A stretch of 64,000 nucleotides of DNA from Mycobacterium sp. GA-1199 (GTDB taxonomy: Bacteria; Actinomycetota; Actinomycetes; Mycobacteriales; Mycobacteriaceae): the NCBI RefSeq assembly GCF_001500045.1, contig NZ_LQIX01000045.1, forward strand, positions 62,001 to 126,000, read 5' to 3'. Shown piece by piece: positions 9,088 to 18,044 of this stretch; position 1 is the first letter of the stretch; every line of letters begins with the position of its first letter. Made by a program: the position numbers and the translations under genes. Under the pieces are notes generated by a model that did not search any database, was not told the DNA's origin, and saw only the letters and a list, made by a program, of their open reading frames with translations.

Positions 9088-10253
9088 GGAGGGTCGCGAT
9101 CGTCGGCGCCGGGATGACCGCGTTCGGTGAACATTTCGCGCTGGGCCTCAAGGATCTTCTGCCGATGGCCTTCGCCGAGTGCGCGGCCAGCGTGGACAAG
9201 GGCTTGAGGAAGTCGGACCTGCAGGCGGCCTGGTTCGGCGCCATGGGCACCGCCGATGGTTTCCCGGCAGGCATCCTGGCCGACTCGCTCGGTCTTCCCG
9301 ACCTGCCGGTGACCCGGGTCGAAAATTCATGCGCGACAGGCAACGACGCCATTCGCAACGCACTGTTCGGTGTCGCGTCGGGAGCGTTCGACGTCGCACT
9401 GGTGATGGGCGCGGACAAATTGCGCGACACCACCTCCCGGGACATGCTGTGGGAGTGGGAGGCGATGGCCCGCGACATGGCGTGGGACTACCCGCTGGGG
9501 GTGGTCTCGCCCGCGGGATTCGCGTTACACGTCCGCCGCTATCTGCACGAGTCGCCGGCGACTCAGGAGCACCTCGCCATGATCGCGGTCAAGAACCACC
9601 GGCACGGCGCGAACAACCCCAAGGCGCGACTGCGATTCGAGATCACCGTCGAACAGGCGCTGGCAGCACCCGTCGTCGTCACCCCCTTTCGGCTCTATGA
9701 CTGCGCGCCGCAAAGCGACGGCGCGGCGGCTCTGATACTGGCTTCCGAAGACGTCGTCGACCGATTCACAAACCGCCCGGTATGGATTCGAGGCATCGGC
9801 CTCGGCCTGGACTCCGTGATGCACCAACACAAAGCGGACATGACCACGATGCCGGCGACCGTGCGGGCCGCCAAGCAGGCTTTTGAGATGGCCAGTCTCG
9901 TTCCTGGCGAAGTCCATGTGGCAGAAGTTCACGATTTCTTCACGGGCATCGAGCTGATCAGCTATGAAGATCTGGGATTCGCCGAGAGGTTCGGGGGCCA
10001 CAAACTCGTCGAAGCCGATGTCACGACTATCGGCGGGGAGCTGCCCGTGAACCCGAGTGGGGGCTTGAAGGCCAAGGGGCATCCGCCCGGCGCGACCGGA
10101 GTCGCGCAGTGTGTCGAGCTGTTCGCGCAACTTCGCGGCGAAGCCGTGAACCAGGTGGACGGTGCTCGGATCGGCCTTGCCCATAACATTGGCGGGCCCA
10201 CCGCGGTCGCGGCGGTCACCATCCTGGAAGGAGACGGCAGTGGCGCAAGCTAG
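9084..10253 (+). CDS. Thiolase (SCP2/lipid-transfer type)
   Basis: A 389-residue thiolase-fold enzyme. Cys83 in ENSCATG is the acyl-accepting nucleophile and GGLKAKGHPPGATG carries the catalytic His. The C-terminal Cys of biosynthetic thiolases is replaced (NIGGPTAVA), as in many SCP2-type members. It would carry out thiolytic cleavage of a 3-ketoacyl-CoA, or a related C-C bond reaction, on the imported lipid. Its start overlaps the DUF35 fusion, which implies coupled translation and complex formation, and its end overlaps yrbEA by 14 bases. The thiolase family is clear; the substrate and the direction of the reaction are not. Confidence 0.92.
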   Translation: MRRVAIVGAGMTAFGEHFALGLKDLLPMAFAECAASVDKGLRKSDLQAAWFGAMGTADGFPAGILADSLGLPDLPVTRVENSCATGNDAIRNALFGVASGAFDVALVMGADKLRDTTSRDMLWEWEAMARDMAWDYPLGVVSPAGFALHVRRYLHESPATQEHLAMIAVKNHRHGANNPKARLRFEITVEQALAAPVVVTPFRLYDCAPQSDGAAALILASEDVVDRFTNRPVWIRGIGLGLDSVMHQHKADMTTMPATVRAAKQAFEMASLVPGEVHVAEVHDFFTGIELISYEDLGFAERFGGHKLVEADVTTIGGELPVNPSGGLKAKGHPPGATGVAQCVELFAQLRGEAVNQVDGARIGLAHNIGGPTAVAAVTILEGDGSGAS

Positions 10254-11052
10254 TGGGCCGGAGCGGTGGTCTGCGGGTCTGCCGCCGTTGCGGAACCTGG
10301 CGGGGCCGATGCAGGCGGTCGGGGCGTTGTTCGCGATGTCGGCCGATGCGGTGCGGTTTGTGTTTCGTCGGCCGTTTCAGTGGCGGGAGTTTTTGGAGCA
10401 GTGTTGGTTCATCGCTCGGGTGTCGTTGGCGCCGACGTTGTTGGTGGCGATTCCGTTCACGGTGTTGGTGTCGTTCACGCTCAACATCTTGTTGCGGGAG
10501 TTGGGTGCGGCTGATCTGTCGGGGGCGGGTGCGGCGTTTGGGGCGGTGACCCAGGTGGGCCCGATCGTGACGGTGTTGATCGTGGCTGGTGCGGGCGCCA
10601 CGGCGATGTGTGCCGATCTGGGGTCGCGCACCATCCGCGAGGAGATCGATGCGATGGAGGTGTTGGGTATCAACCCGGTGCAGCGGTTGGTGACCCCGCG
10701 CATGTTGGCCTCGGGCCTGGTGGCGTTGTTGCTCAACAGTTTGGTGGTGATCATCGGGATTTTGGGTGGTTACACGTTTTCGGTGTTCATCCAGGACGTG
10801 AATCCGGGCGCGTTTGCTGCGGGGATCACGCTGTTGACCGGGGTGCCCGAGGTGATCATTTCGTGTGTGAAGGCGGCGTTGTTCGGGTTGATCGCGGGGT
10901 TGGTGGCGTGTTTCCGCGGGTTGACGATCACCGGCGGAGGTGCCAAGGCGGTCGGTAACGCGGTCAACGAGACGGTGGTGTATGCGTTCATGGCGCTGTT
11001 CGTGATCAACGTGGTCGTCACCGCGATCGGTATTCGGATGACGACGGGCTGA
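10240..11052 (+). CDS. yrbEA: YrbE family permease A of the Mce transporter
   Basis: This 270-residue integral membrane protein belongs to the MlaE/YrbE family, the permease half of Mce lipid importers. It has about five hydrophobic segments and the conserved cytoplasmic EEIDAMEVLGINPVQRLVTPR region thought to contact the ATPase. The start is GTG 10240 (AAGGAGA upstream), inside the end of the thiolase gene. It pairs with YrbEB. The ATPase (MceG) is not encoded here and is normally shared from another locus. Leucine is written mostly with TTG here, unlike the flanking genes, which favour CTG/CTC. Confidence 0.95.
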   Translation: MAQASGPERWSAGLPPLRNLAGPMQAVGALFAMSADAVRFVFRRPFQWREFLEQCWFIARVSLAPTLLVAIPFTVLVSFTLNILLRELGAADLSGAGAAFGAVTQVGPIVTVLIVAGAGATAMCADLGSRTIREEIDAMEVLGINPVQRLVTPRMLASGLVALLLNSLVVIIGILGGYTFSVFIQDVNPGAFAAGITLLTGVPEVIISCVKAALFGLIAGLVACFRGLTITGGGAKAVGNAVNETVVYAFMALFVINVVVTAIGIRMTTG

Positions 11053-11065
11053 TCGGGAGCTATCG

Positions 11066-11923
11066 ATGGGAACCGTACAAGTTCTGCGCAGCACCTATCC
11101 GCGCCTGTCGCGGGGGGTTCGCAAGCCGGTCGACTTTCTCGGCCGCATCGGCGATCACATGCTGTTCTACCTGCGGGCGCTGGCGGGGGTCCCGCATGCA
11201 TCGGTGCACTTCCGTAAGGAGATCGTGCGGTTGATCGCCGAGATCTCCATGGGCGCCGGGACATTGGCGATGATTGGTGGCACGGTCGCGATCGTGGGGT
11301 TTTTGACGTTGGCTGCCGGTGGCACGCTGGCGGTGCAGGGGTATTCGTCGTTGGGCGATATCGGCATCGAGGCGTTGACGGGGTTTTTGGCGGCGTTCAT
11401 CAATGTGCGTATCGCGGCACCGACGGTGGCCGGGATCGGGTTGGCGGCCACGTTCGGCGCCGGAGTGACCGCGCAGTTGGGCGCGATGCGCATCAACGAG
11501 GAGATCGACGCGCTGGAGTCGATGGCGATCCGGCCGATCGAATATCTGGTGTCCACGCGGCTGATCGCGGGGATGGTGGCGATCACCCCGCTGTATTCGA
11601 TTGCGGTGATTTTGTCGTTTGTGGCGTCGCAGTTCACCACGGTGGTGTTGTTCGGTCAGTCCGGCGGGTTGTATGACCACTACTTCGACACATTTTTGAA
11701 TCCGATCGATTTGTTGTGGTCGTTTCTTCAGGCGGTGCTGATGGCGATCACAATCCTGTTGGTGCACACCTATTTCGGCTACTTCGCCTCCGGTGGCCCC
11801 TCGGGTGTGGGGGTCGCGGTCGGTAACGCGGTGCGCACCTCGCTGGTGATCGTCGTGTCGGTCACCCTGCTGGTATCCCTGGCCGTCTACGGTTCCAACG
11901 GCAACTTCAACCTGTCGGGATAG
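11066..11923 (+). CDS. yrbEB: YrbE family permease B of the Mce transporter
   Basis: A 285-residue MlaE/YrbE permease, partner of YrbEA. It has the same architecture: an N-terminal amphipathic stretch, several transmembrane helices, and the INEEIDALESMAIRPIEYLVSTR coupling region. It starts at ATG 11066, 13 bases after yrbEA, with GGGAG upstream, and ends eight bases before mceA. Together the two permeases form the inner-membrane channel that receives lipid from the Mce protein assembly in the periplasm. It shares the TTG-rich leucine codon use of yrbEA. Confidence 0.95.
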   Translation: MGTVQVLRSTYPRLSRGVRKPVDFLGRIGDHMLFYLRALAGVPHASVHFRKEIVRLIAEISMGAGTLAMIGGTVAIVGFLTLAAGGTLAVQGYSSLGDIGIEALTGFLAAFINVRIAAPTVAGIGLAATFGAGVTAQLGAMRINEEIDALESMAIRPIEYLVSTRLIAGMVAITPLYSIAVILSFVASQFTTVVLFGQSGGLYDHYFDTFLNPIDLLWSFLQAVLMAITILLVHTYFGYFASGGPSGVGVAVGNAVRTSLVIVVSVTLLVSLAVYGSNGNFNLSG

Positions 11924-11931
11924 AGGCGCCG

Positions 11932-13128
11932 GTGAAAAGCAGTGTGGTACGTCCCCTGACGGGGTTGGCCCTGATCGTCACGATCGTTCTGATCGTCGCA
12001 TTGGCGGTTGCCCTGTTTCAGGGCAGCTTCACCAAAACCGTTCCGGTGACGGTGATCTCGGAGCGGGCCGGCCTGGTGATGAACAACGACGCCGAAGTGA
12101 AGATGCGGGGCGTCGACGTCGGCAAAGTCGAGTCGATCGAGACCCGCCCGGACGGCACGGCAGCTCTGCACCTGGCGATGGATCCGGCGCAGATGCACCT
12201 GATCCCGTCGAACGTCGATGTCGACATCGCGTCGACGACAGTGTTCGGCGCGAAGTTCGTTCAATTGAAGCCCCCGGAGAATCCGTCGGCCGATAAATTG
12301 CGTCCCGGTCAGGTCATTCAAAGTGGCAGCGTCACTGTCGAGATCAACACGGTGTTCCAACAGCTGGTCAACGTGCTCGACAAGATCGATCCTGCGAAGC
12401 TGAACCAGACGCTGGGTGCGATCGCGACCGCCTTCAACGGCCGAGGGGAGCAATTCGGCCAGACGTTGGTCGACTTCAATGCGCTGTTGGCCAAGATCGA
12501 CCCGAGCCTGCCTAATCTGGAAGCCAGCATCGAGGCCTCGGTACCTGCGTTCAACGCTTACGCCGACGCGGCGCCGGACCTGATGACGACGATCCGCAGC
12601 ACCACATCGGTGAGCAACTCCATCGTCGACCAGGAGCAGAACCTCGACCAATTCCTGGTCAGCGCAATCGGGTTGGCAGACATCGGCAACGAGGTGATCG
12701 GCGGAAACCGTGAGGCGCTCGGCGATGTGCTGGAAAATCTCGTCCCCACCGCCGAGTTGCTCAACCTCTACCGCAAGTCGCTGTGGTGTGGCATCGGCGG
12801 ATTGATACCCTTCGCGAAGTCACCGCCGCAGTTCTCGGGCGTTCTGGTCAACGCGGGACTCACGCTTGGCGTCGAGCGGTACCGCTATCCGGGTGACCTG
12901 CCCAAGGTCGCCGCAAAGAGCGGGGGGCGTGACTACTGCCAGGAACTCGGCCTCCCGGAATTGCCGCCAGAGTTCGTGCCGCCCGCGATCGTCGGAGATG
13001 TCGGCTCCAATCCAGCGCAGTACGGGAACGCGGGAATCCTGCTGAACTCCGAGGGCCTCAAGAACTGGTTGTTCGGGCCGCTCGACGGGCCGCCGCGCAA
13101 CACCGCACAGATCGGAATGCCGGGATGA
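11932..13128 (+). CDS. mceA: Mce family protein A
   Basis: A 398-residue cell-envelope lipid-transport protein. One N-terminal membrane anchor (about residues 8-30) is followed by the MlaD/Mce domain (ERAGLVMNNDAEVKMRGVDVGKVESIE), then a long predicted helical region (about 140-270) and a C-terminal segment typical of MceA (LYRKSLWCGIGGLIPFA). It starts at GTG 11932 with GAGG upstream. It is the first of six tandem mce genes and overlaps mceB by four bases. In the assembled transporter the six Mce proteins form a tunnel for lipid across the periplasm. Confidence 0.95.
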   Translation: MKSSVVRPLTGLALIVTIVLIVALAVALFQGSFTKTVPVTVISERAGLVMNNDAEVKMRGVDVGKVESIETRPDGTAALHLAMDPAQMHLIPSNVDVDIASTTVFGAKFVQLKPPENPSADKLRPGQVIQSGSVTVEINTVFQQLVNVLDKIDPAKLNQTLGAIATAFNGRGEQFGQTLVDFNALLAKIDPSLPNLEASIEASVPAFNAYADAAPDLMTTIRSTTSVSNSIVDQEQNLDQFLVSAIGLADIGNEVIGGNREALGDVLENLVPTAELLNLYRKSLWCGIGGLIPFAKSPPQFSGVLVNAGLTLGVERYRYPGDLPKVAAKSGGRDYCQELGLPELPPEFVPPAIVGDVGSNPAQYGNAGILLNSEGLKNWLFGPLDGPPRNTAQIGMPG

Positions 13129-14150
13129 CGGGATCGACAGGCACTCTCATCAAGTTCGCCGTCTTCGGGGTCGTCATGACGGTCCTGACGGCCTTCCTGT
13201 TCTTGATCTTCAGTGATTCGAGAGGCGGTGACACCGAGGGGTACAAGGCGGTGTTCACCGATGCCTCCCGACTCAAGACGGGTGACAGCGTACGCATCGC
13301 GGGGATCCGGGTCGGCACCGTGCAGAGCGTGTCGCTGGAGCCTGACCGCAACGTCCTCGTCGAGTTCGACGCCGACAAGAAAACCAAGCTGACCACCGGG
13401 ACACGGGCCGCCGTCCGGTATCTCAACCTCACCGGGGATCGTTATCTGGAACTGCTCGACACCCCGGACTCCACCCGGATCCTCCCAGCCGGCGCCACGA
13501 TCCCCGCCGACCGGACTGCGCCGGCACTCGACCTGGACCTGTTGCTCGGCGGGCTCAAGCCGGTGATCCAAGGCCTGAATCCCGAAGACGTGAACGGGTT
13601 GACCTCGTCGTTGATCCAAATCCTGCAGGGCCAGGGCGGCACCTTGGAGTCGCTGCTGTCCAAGTCGTCCTCGTTCACCAACTCGCTGGCCGACAACAAC
13701 CAGGTGATCGAGCAGTTGATCGATGATCTGCGAACGGTTCTCGACACATTGTCCAAAGACGGCGAGGAGTTCTCCGGTGCCATCGACCGGCTCGACAAGT
13801 TGGTCGAAGGGCTGTCCGCGGACCGCGACCCCATCGGCGAGGCCATCGAGCAACTGGACAACGGCACGTCGTCGCTGGCCGACCTGCTCGGACGTGCCCG
13901 TCAGCCGCTGGACCACACGGTCAACGAGTTGCACCGGCTCGCCCCGCTGGCCGGCAACGACCTGCCGCGCCTGGATGCGACCCTGCAGCGTCTTCCCGAG
14001 ATCTACCGCAAGCTCGCGCGCGTCGGGTCTTATGGGGCGTTCTTCCCGTACTACATCTGCGGCATCACGTTCCGCGCCAGCGACCTGGAAGGCCGCACCG
14101 TGGTGTTCCCCTGGGTCAAGCAAGAAACGGGAAGGTGCGCTGAAGAGTAG
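13125..14150 (+). CDS. mceB: Mce family protein B
   Basis: A 341-residue Mce protein with an N-terminal transmembrane helix (FAVFGVVMTVLTAFLFLIF), an MlaD/Mce domain (about 40-120, RLKTGDSVRIAGIRVGTVQS) and a helical domain rich in Leu/Asp heptads. The C-terminus (YGAFFPYYICGITF) is the conserved MceB tail. ATG 13125 overlaps the mceA stop (ATGA) and mceC starts immediately after its stop, as expected for translational coupling within a hetero-oligomer. Confidence 0.95.
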   Translation: MTGSTGTLIKFAVFGVVMTVLTAFLFLIFSDSRGGDTEGYKAVFTDASRLKTGDSVRIAGIRVGTVQSVSLEPDRNVLVEFDADKKTKLTTGTRAAVRYLNLTGDRYLELLDTPDSTRILPAGATIPADRTAPALDLDLLLGGLKPVIQGLNPEDVNGLTSSLIQILQGQGGTLESLLSKSSSFTNSLADNNQVIEQLIDDLRTVLDTLSKDGEEFSGAIDRLDKLVEGLSADRDPIGEAIEQLDNGTSSLADLLGRARQPLDHTVNELHRLAPLAGNDLPRLDATLQRLPEIYRKLARVGSYGAFFPYYICGITFRASDLEGRTVVFPWVKQETGRCAEE

Positions 14151-15260
14151 ATGGACAAGTACAGGGGCTCCCGTCTCATCAGGGCCGGCGTTATCGGCGT
14201 CGTGCTGGTGATCCTCGTGATCACCGTCGGGTTGCAGCCGGAGCGACTGATGTCGTACGCCACCGGGCTGCGATACCAGGCACTGTTCACCGAAGCCGGC
14301 GGCCTCGTGGGAGGTAACGACGTCACGTTGTCCGGGATCAAGGTCGGCTCGGTCTCGTCGATCGAACTCGTCAACGGCGATGCGCTGGTTGATTTCACGA
14401 TCCAGAGCAAGTACGCGCTCGGCTCGGACTCCACCGCACAGATCCGCACCGGGACGTTGCTCGGTGAGCGGGTGTTGGCACTCGAGTCGGCGGGCAGCGG
14501 CACGCTCGACCGCAGCAAGCCCATCCCGACGTCGCGGACGTCGTCGCCGTACTCGTTGACCGACGCGATCAGCGATCTCACCGCCAATACCGCGGCCACC
14601 AACACCGACACGCTGAACCAGTCGCTGGACACGCTGGCCGCGACGCTCGATCAGGTTGCGCCGCAACTCGGTCCGACGTTCGACGGATTGTCCCGGCTGT
14701 CGCAGTCGCTCAACAACCGCAATCAGAGCCTCGCCGAGTTGCTGAGGACCGCCGGCGATGTCACCGGGATCTTCGCCGAACGCAGCAATCAGGTGAATTC
14801 ACTGATCCTCAACGCCAACGACCTGCTGGCGGTGCTCAACGAACGTCGGCATGCGATCGTCAGCCTCCTCAACGCCACCTCGGCGGTGTCACAGGAGCTC
14901 ACCGGCGTGGTCGCCGAAAACGAGCAGGAGCTCGCGCCCACGCTGGACAAGCTCAACGAGGTGGTCGCGGTGCTGGAAAAGAACAGGGACAACCTGGCCA
15001 AGATGCTGCCCGGTGCGGCGAAATACTATCTGACACAAGGCGAGATCGTGTCCAACGGTGCGTACTACAACGCGTTGGTTCCGAACGTGATCCCATTACC
15101 GCCGCAACTGCTCCAGCCGTTCATGGACTACGCCTTCGGCTTCCGCCGGGGCATGGACGCGGGGCAGCCACCAGACAATGCCGGACCGCGGGCGGAACTA
15201 CCGTTCCCCGTCAACGCGATTCCCCAGCCAGGAGATCTTCCCGATGATGGCACCCCGTAA
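14151..15260 (+). CDS. mceC: Mce family protein C
   Basis: A 369-residue Mce protein. Residues about 8-27 form the membrane anchor, the MlaD/Mce domain follows (GGLVGGNDVTLSGIKVGSVS), then about 150 residues of coiled-coil-like helix (SRLSQSLNNRNQSLAELL), and a C-terminal region with YGFRRG-like aromatic residues. It abuts mceB and overlaps mceD by 17 bases. The role is shared with the other five Mce proteins: the periplasmic part of the lipid importer. Confidence 0.95.
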   Translation: MDKYRGSRLIRAGVIGVVLVILVITVGLQPERLMSYATGLRYQALFTEAGGLVGGNDVTLSGIKVGSVSSIELVNGDALVDFTIQSKYALGSDSTAQIRTGTLLGERVLALESAGSGTLDRSKPIPTSRTSSPYSLTDAISDLTANTAATNTDTLNQSLDTLAATLDQVAPQLGPTFDGLSRLSQSLNNRNQSLAELLRTAGDVTGIFAERSNQVNSLILNANDLLAVLNERRHAIVSLLNATSAVSQELTGVVAENEQELAPTLDKLNEVVAVLEKNRDNLAKMLPGAAKYYLTQGEIVSNGAYYNALVPNVIPLPPQLLQPFMDYAFGFRRGMDAGQPPDNAGPRAELPFPVNAIPQPGDLPDDGTP

Positions 15261-16716
15261 GCGTCTGGTGACCGCGACGGCGGTCCTGCTGGCCATCGGA
15301 CTGGTCGCCGGCGCAGCGTTCCTCGTGCGTCAGGTGTTCTTCGGGCCGAGCACCATCACGGCCTATTTCCCGACGGCGACGGCCATCTATCCCGGTGACG
15401 AGGTGCGGGTGTCCGGTGTGCAGGTGGGCACGATCGAGTCCATCACACCTGAGGGCACCCAGACCAAGATGGTCCTCAAGGTGGACAGCGGTGTGCCGAT
15501 TCCGGCCGACGCCAAGGCGGTCGTCGTCGCCCAGAACCTGATCGCGGCCCGCTATGTCCAGCTCACGCCCGCCTACCGCAACGGCGACGGACCGAAGATG
15601 CAAGACGGTGCGGTCATCCCGTTGGACCGCACCGCCGTTCCTGTCGAGTGGGACGAGGTCAAGACGCAACTGATGCGGCTGGCAACGGAACTGGGGCCGG
15701 ATACCGGGGTGTCGGACACGTCGGTCTCCCGGTTCATCGACAGTGCCGCGAACGCTATGGGGGGCAACGGGGAGAAGCTCCGGCAGACGCTGGCCCAGTT
15801 GTCGGGTGCAGCGAGGATCTTCGCCGAAGGCAGCGGCAACATCGTCGACATCATCAAGAACCTCCAGATCTTCGTCGGTGCGCTGCGCGACAGTAAGCAG
15901 CAGATCGTGATGTTCGAGAACCGATTGGCCACCCTCACCAGCGTGCTGAACGACAACAGGTCCGACCTCGACGCGGCGCTGACCGACCTGTCGGTGGCGC
16001 TCGGGGAGGTACAGCGGTTCGTGGCCGGCATCCGAAACCAGACCTCCGAGCAGTTCCAGCGGCTGGCCAACGTGACCCAGGTTCTGGTCGACAACAAGCT
16101 GGCTCTCGAGAACGTACTGCACATCACGCCGAATGCGATCGCCAACTTCGCGAACATCTACTATCCCAACGGCGGTTCGGTGACCGGGGCCTTCTCGCTG
16201 AACAACTTCTCGAACCCGGTCTTGTTCATCTGTAGCATGATCGGCGCCGTCGCGAACGTCACCGCCCCCGAGACCGCAAAGCTGTGCGCGCAGTACCTCG
16301 GTCCGGCGCTGCGCCTGCTCAACGTCAACAACGTCCCGTTGCCGATCAACGCCTACCTGAGGCCCGCGATCAACCCGGACCGGTTGATCTACACCGACCC
16401 GAAGCTCGCGCCCGGGGGGGCGGGGCCGGGGGATCCGCCCGAACCGTTCCCGGATGTGTCCGCTTACCTCGGGAACGGCGACGTCCCGCCGCCGCCGGGG
16501 TGGAATGCTCCCCCTGGTCCGCCGGGGCTGTACACCCCGGACAACGACGCACCGGCGATTCCGTCGCCGCCGTTGTTCCCCGGCGCGCCCATCCCCGGAC
16601 CGCCGCGGGTGCTGAGCAACATCCCTGCGGGCCCGACGACGGTGGAGGGCATGTTGCTGCCGCCCACGCCCGCCGGCCCGCCGGGGCCACCCTTGCCTGC
16701 GGAGGCCCCGCGATGA
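15244..16716 (+). CDS. mceD: Mce family protein D with proline-rich tail
   Basis: A 490-residue Mce protein. I take ATG 15244 as start because AGGAGA lies eight bases upstream; a longer frame to 15178 would run far into mceC. There is an N-terminal transmembrane helix, an MlaD/Mce domain (DEVRVSGVQVGTIESI), a helical domain, and from about residue 400 a tail very rich in Pro and Gly. A run of seven G bases near 16417 in the tail is a possible slippage site, but the frame is intact. It overlaps mceE by four bases. Confidence 0.94.
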   Translation: MMAPRKRLVTATAVLLAIGLVAGAAFLVRQVFFGPSTITAYFPTATAIYPGDEVRVSGVQVGTIESITPEGTQTKMVLKVDSGVPIPADAKAVVVAQNLIAARYVQLTPAYRNGDGPKMQDGAVIPLDRTAVPVEWDEVKTQLMRLATELGPDTGVSDTSVSRFIDSAANAMGGNGEKLRQTLAQLSGAARIFAEGSGNIVDIIKNLQIFVGALRDSKQQIVMFENRLATLTSVLNDNRSDLDAALTDLSVALGEVQRFVAGIRNQTSEQFQRLANVTQVLVDNKLALENVLHITPNAIANFANIYYPNGGSVTGAFSLNNFSNPVLFICSMIGAVANVTAPETAKLCAQYLGPALRLLNVNNVPLPINAYLRPAINPDRLIYTDPKLAPGGAGPGDPPEPFPDVSAYLGNGDVPPPPGWNAPPGPPGLYTPDNDAPAIPSPPLFPGAPIPGPPRVLSNIPAGPTTVEGMLLPPTPAGPPGPPLPAEAPR

Positions 16717-18044
16717 TCAGCAGGAGCGATGTGAAGCGATTGACGATCGCCGGGGCGTGCGTGGCGCTGACGCTGACCGGCTGCTCATTCCAGGGCCTGA
16801 ACTCGCTGCCGCTGCCCGGCGCGGTGGGACGCGGACCCGACGCGGTGACCTACCGGGTCGAGGTCGCGAATGTGGCCACGCTGGAATCCAATTCACCGGT
16901 TCTCATCAACGACGTAGTCGTCGGCAGCGTCGGTGAGATGACGGTCGAGGACTGGCACGCCAACGTGCAAATCTCGGTCAAACCCGATGTGGCGGTGCCC
17001 GCCAACGCCGTGGCAACGGTCGGGCAGACCAGTCTGCTCGGCTCGATGCACCTGGCGCTCAATCCGCCATTGGGAGAAGAGCCGAGGGGTCGGCTGGAAC
17101 CCGGCGCGACGATCCCATTGGCTGACTCGTCCACATATCCGTCCACCGAGCGGACGCTGTCCGCGTTGTCCACCGTCGCCAACGGGGGAGGACTCGGGCA
17201 GATCGGTGACATCATCTCCAACTTCAACGTCGCGTTGAACGGGCGGGAACCGCAGATTCGCGAGTTGCTCACTCGGCTCGACAATTTCGTCGGGGTGCTG
17301 GACCGCCAGCGCGACAACATCATCGCCTCGATTCAGCAGCTGAACCGGGTCGCGGGTACGTTCGCCTCACAGCGCGACGTGATCGACCGCGCGCTCAAGG
17401 AGATTCCGCCGGCGCTCGATGTATTGATTCGCGAGCGGCCGCGGCTGACCACCGCGCTGCAGAAGCTGGGGCAGTTCAGCGACACCGCCGATCAGTTGGT
17501 CGACGATGCCGGTGACGACCTGGTGAAGGACCTCGAGAACCTGGGTCCGGTGTTCGGTGCACTTGCCGACATCGGACCAGATCTGAACCTTGCGCTGTTG
17601 TGGGCCACCGCGTTTCCCTACGGGCCGACATTCGCCGACCGCATCACCCGGGGCGACTACATCAACCTGTTCGCCAGCTTCGACCTCACCTATCCACGTC
17701 TGAAGAAGACGCTGCTGCTCGGTACCCGGTGGGGCGACGAGAATGCCAAACTCATCCCGGCACCCGGCGACCCGTACTACATGAACTACTCCTACAGCCC
17801 GATGGCGCTGGGCGTCGCGCCGCCGCCGCAGGGGCTGCCGCCGGCGCCCGCGGCACCACCCGGTCCGGCGTTGCCGCCGGTGAGCGAGCCGCTGCTGCCG
17901 GTCGCGCCGCCGCCGCCGGCGGCGCCATGGCTGCCTCAGTCCCAGGCGATAACGTCGTCGCAGATATTCGCGGGACCCTATGGGCCCTCGGCGCCACTGG
18001 CACCTGTTTCACCGGCTGAACCGACCCCAGGAGGCGGTGGCTGA
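16713..18044 (+). CDS. mceE: Mce family lipoprotein E
   Basis: A 443-residue Mce protein with a lipoprotein signal: the lipobox LTGC places the acylated cysteine at residue 24, as usual for the fifth mce gene. The Mce domain follows (SNSPVLINDVVVGSVGEM), then a helical domain and a Pro/Ala-rich tail. ATG 16713 overlaps the mceD stop, and its own stop shares one base with the mceF start. It is anchored in the membrane by lipid rather than by a helix. Confidence 0.95.
   Translation: MISRSDVKRLTIAGACVALTLTGCSFQGLNSLPLPGAVGRGPDAVTYRVEVANVATLESNSPVLINDVVVGSVGEMTVEDWHANVQISVKPDVAVPANAVATVGQTSLLGSMHLALNPPLGEEPRGRLEPGATIPLADSSTYPSTERTLSALSTVANGGGLGQIGDIISNFNVALNGREPQIRELLTRLDNFVGVLDRQRDNIIASIQQLNRVAGTFASQRDVIDRALKEIPPALDVLIRERPRLTTALQKLGQFSDTADQLVDDAGDDLVKDLENLGPVFGALADIGPDLNLALLWATAFPYGPTFADRITRGDYINLFASFDLTYPRLKKTLLLGTRWGDENAKLIPAPGDPYYMNYSYSPMALGVAPPPQGLPPAPAAPPGPALPPVSEPLLPVAPPPPAAPWLPQSQAITSSQIFAGPYGPSAPLAPVSPAEPTPGGGG

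Noticed and set aside
12933..14666. 577-codon minus-strand frame opposite mceA-mceC
   Set aside because: Antisense shadow of the mce genes, with repetitive Arg/Gln/Val content and no domain.
16410..16425. G-run in mceD as a frameshift
   Set aside because: The reading frame continues through it into the usual proline-rich tail and reaches the mceE junction correctly.
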